Of a stretch of DNA of 6,037 nt, positions 5,883 to 6,037 are shown one piece after another. Every line of letters begins with the position of its first letter. The stretch's first letter is position 1. The stretch covers positions 1 to 6,037 of the forward strand of contig JBAVQS010000023.1 of the NCBI GenBank assembly GCA_049694275.1. The letters are read 5' to 3'. Under the pieces are notes generated by a model. It saw nothing but the letters and a program-made list of their open reading frames with translations. It made no database searches and was not told the origin of the DNA. Made by a program: the position numbers and the translations under genes. This DNA comes from JBAVQS01 sp049694275 (GTDB taxonomy: Bacteria > Chloroflexota > Anaerolineae > UBA4142 > SHND01).

Positions 5883-6037
5883 ATGAACTCATTATCGCGA
5901 CCAACCCTGAGATTGGCGAACCGTGTATCCCGGCAGGCCCCTCTTCACCGCCGGGTCCTCTGGCGCACAATCTTTCTTCTCCTCTTGATGCTCGTCGCCG
6001 TATCCGGCGTGCAACCCGCGCCCACCACATTTGCCCA
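5883..6037 (+). CDS. Exported protein, N-terminal signal peptide only (partial)
   Basis: Only 51 codons are visible before the window ends, so the mature protein and its function are unknown. The N-terminus has a long basic region with arginines at 6, 10, 14, 18, 23, 24 and 28, then a hydrophobic core TIFLLLLMLVAVSGV (residues 29-43), then PAPTTFA, which could end in a type I signal peptidase site (A-x-A-like, weak) or continue. There is no lipobox cysteine and no twin-arginine motif with the expected consensus. It could therefore be a secreted or membrane-anchored protein. It is divergent from the glycan operon, has GAGGA as ribosome site, and its mRNA would carry the terminator-like hairpin at 5801-5833, suggesting control by attenuation. 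A link to glycan export or attachment is possible but unsupported. Confidence 0.7.
   Translation, partial: MNSLSRPTLRLANRVSRQAPLHRRVLWRTIFLLLLMLVAVSGVQPAPTTFA

Noticed and set aside
1..6037. CRISPR array, insertion sequence, tRNA or rRNA gene
   Set aside because: No regularly spaced repeats, transposase motifs, terminal inverted repeats or cloverleaf-like segments were seen on either strand.

Overview
The window comes from a GC-rich bacterium. It is an accessory locus for cell-surface polysaccharide assembly: six tightly packed genes on the minus strand, then a 280-bp regulatory gap, then the first codons of a divergent plus-strand gene for an exported protein. Gene style and composition would fit Chloroflexota or a similar GC-rich lineage. 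That is a weak guess, because nothing in the window fixes the taxon.

The operon, in the direction of transcription (right to left), runs as follows: a Wzx/MATE-like polysaccharide flippase (5602-4094); class I SAM-dependent methyltransferase A (4087-3401); a CgeB-like GT-B glycosyltransferase (3390-2293); a GT2 glycosyltransferase of the rhamnosyltransferase-like type (2300-1386); methyltransferase B, a paralogue of A (1398-703); and a second GT2 glycosyltransferase, cut by the left window edge (706-1). Junctions are gaps of 6 and 10 bp followed by overlaps of 8, 13 and 4 bp, which strongly suggests one transcript with translational coupling. The likely joint role is to build a sugar repeat from activated sugars at the cytoplasmic face of the membrane, to methylate or cap it, and to flip the lipid-linked product outward.

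The gap (5603-5882) holds two outward-facing sigma70-type promoters. The minus-strand one (TGGACA-17-TATAAA) fits the operon. The plus-strand one has perfect consensus boxes (TTGACA-16-TATAAT), a GC-rich discriminator and a 20-bp inverted repeat abutting its -35 box. Its predicted transcript folds into one hairpin and then a very good intrinsic terminator (13-bp stem plus five U) about 86 nt from the predicted start, 49 nt before the start codon of the secreted-protein gene. This is either a small RNA or an attenuator/riboswitch-like leader of no class I recognise, and it is the most interesting item in the window.

The plus-strand gene (from 5883) shows only its N-terminal signal peptide before the window ends, so its function cannot be read here.
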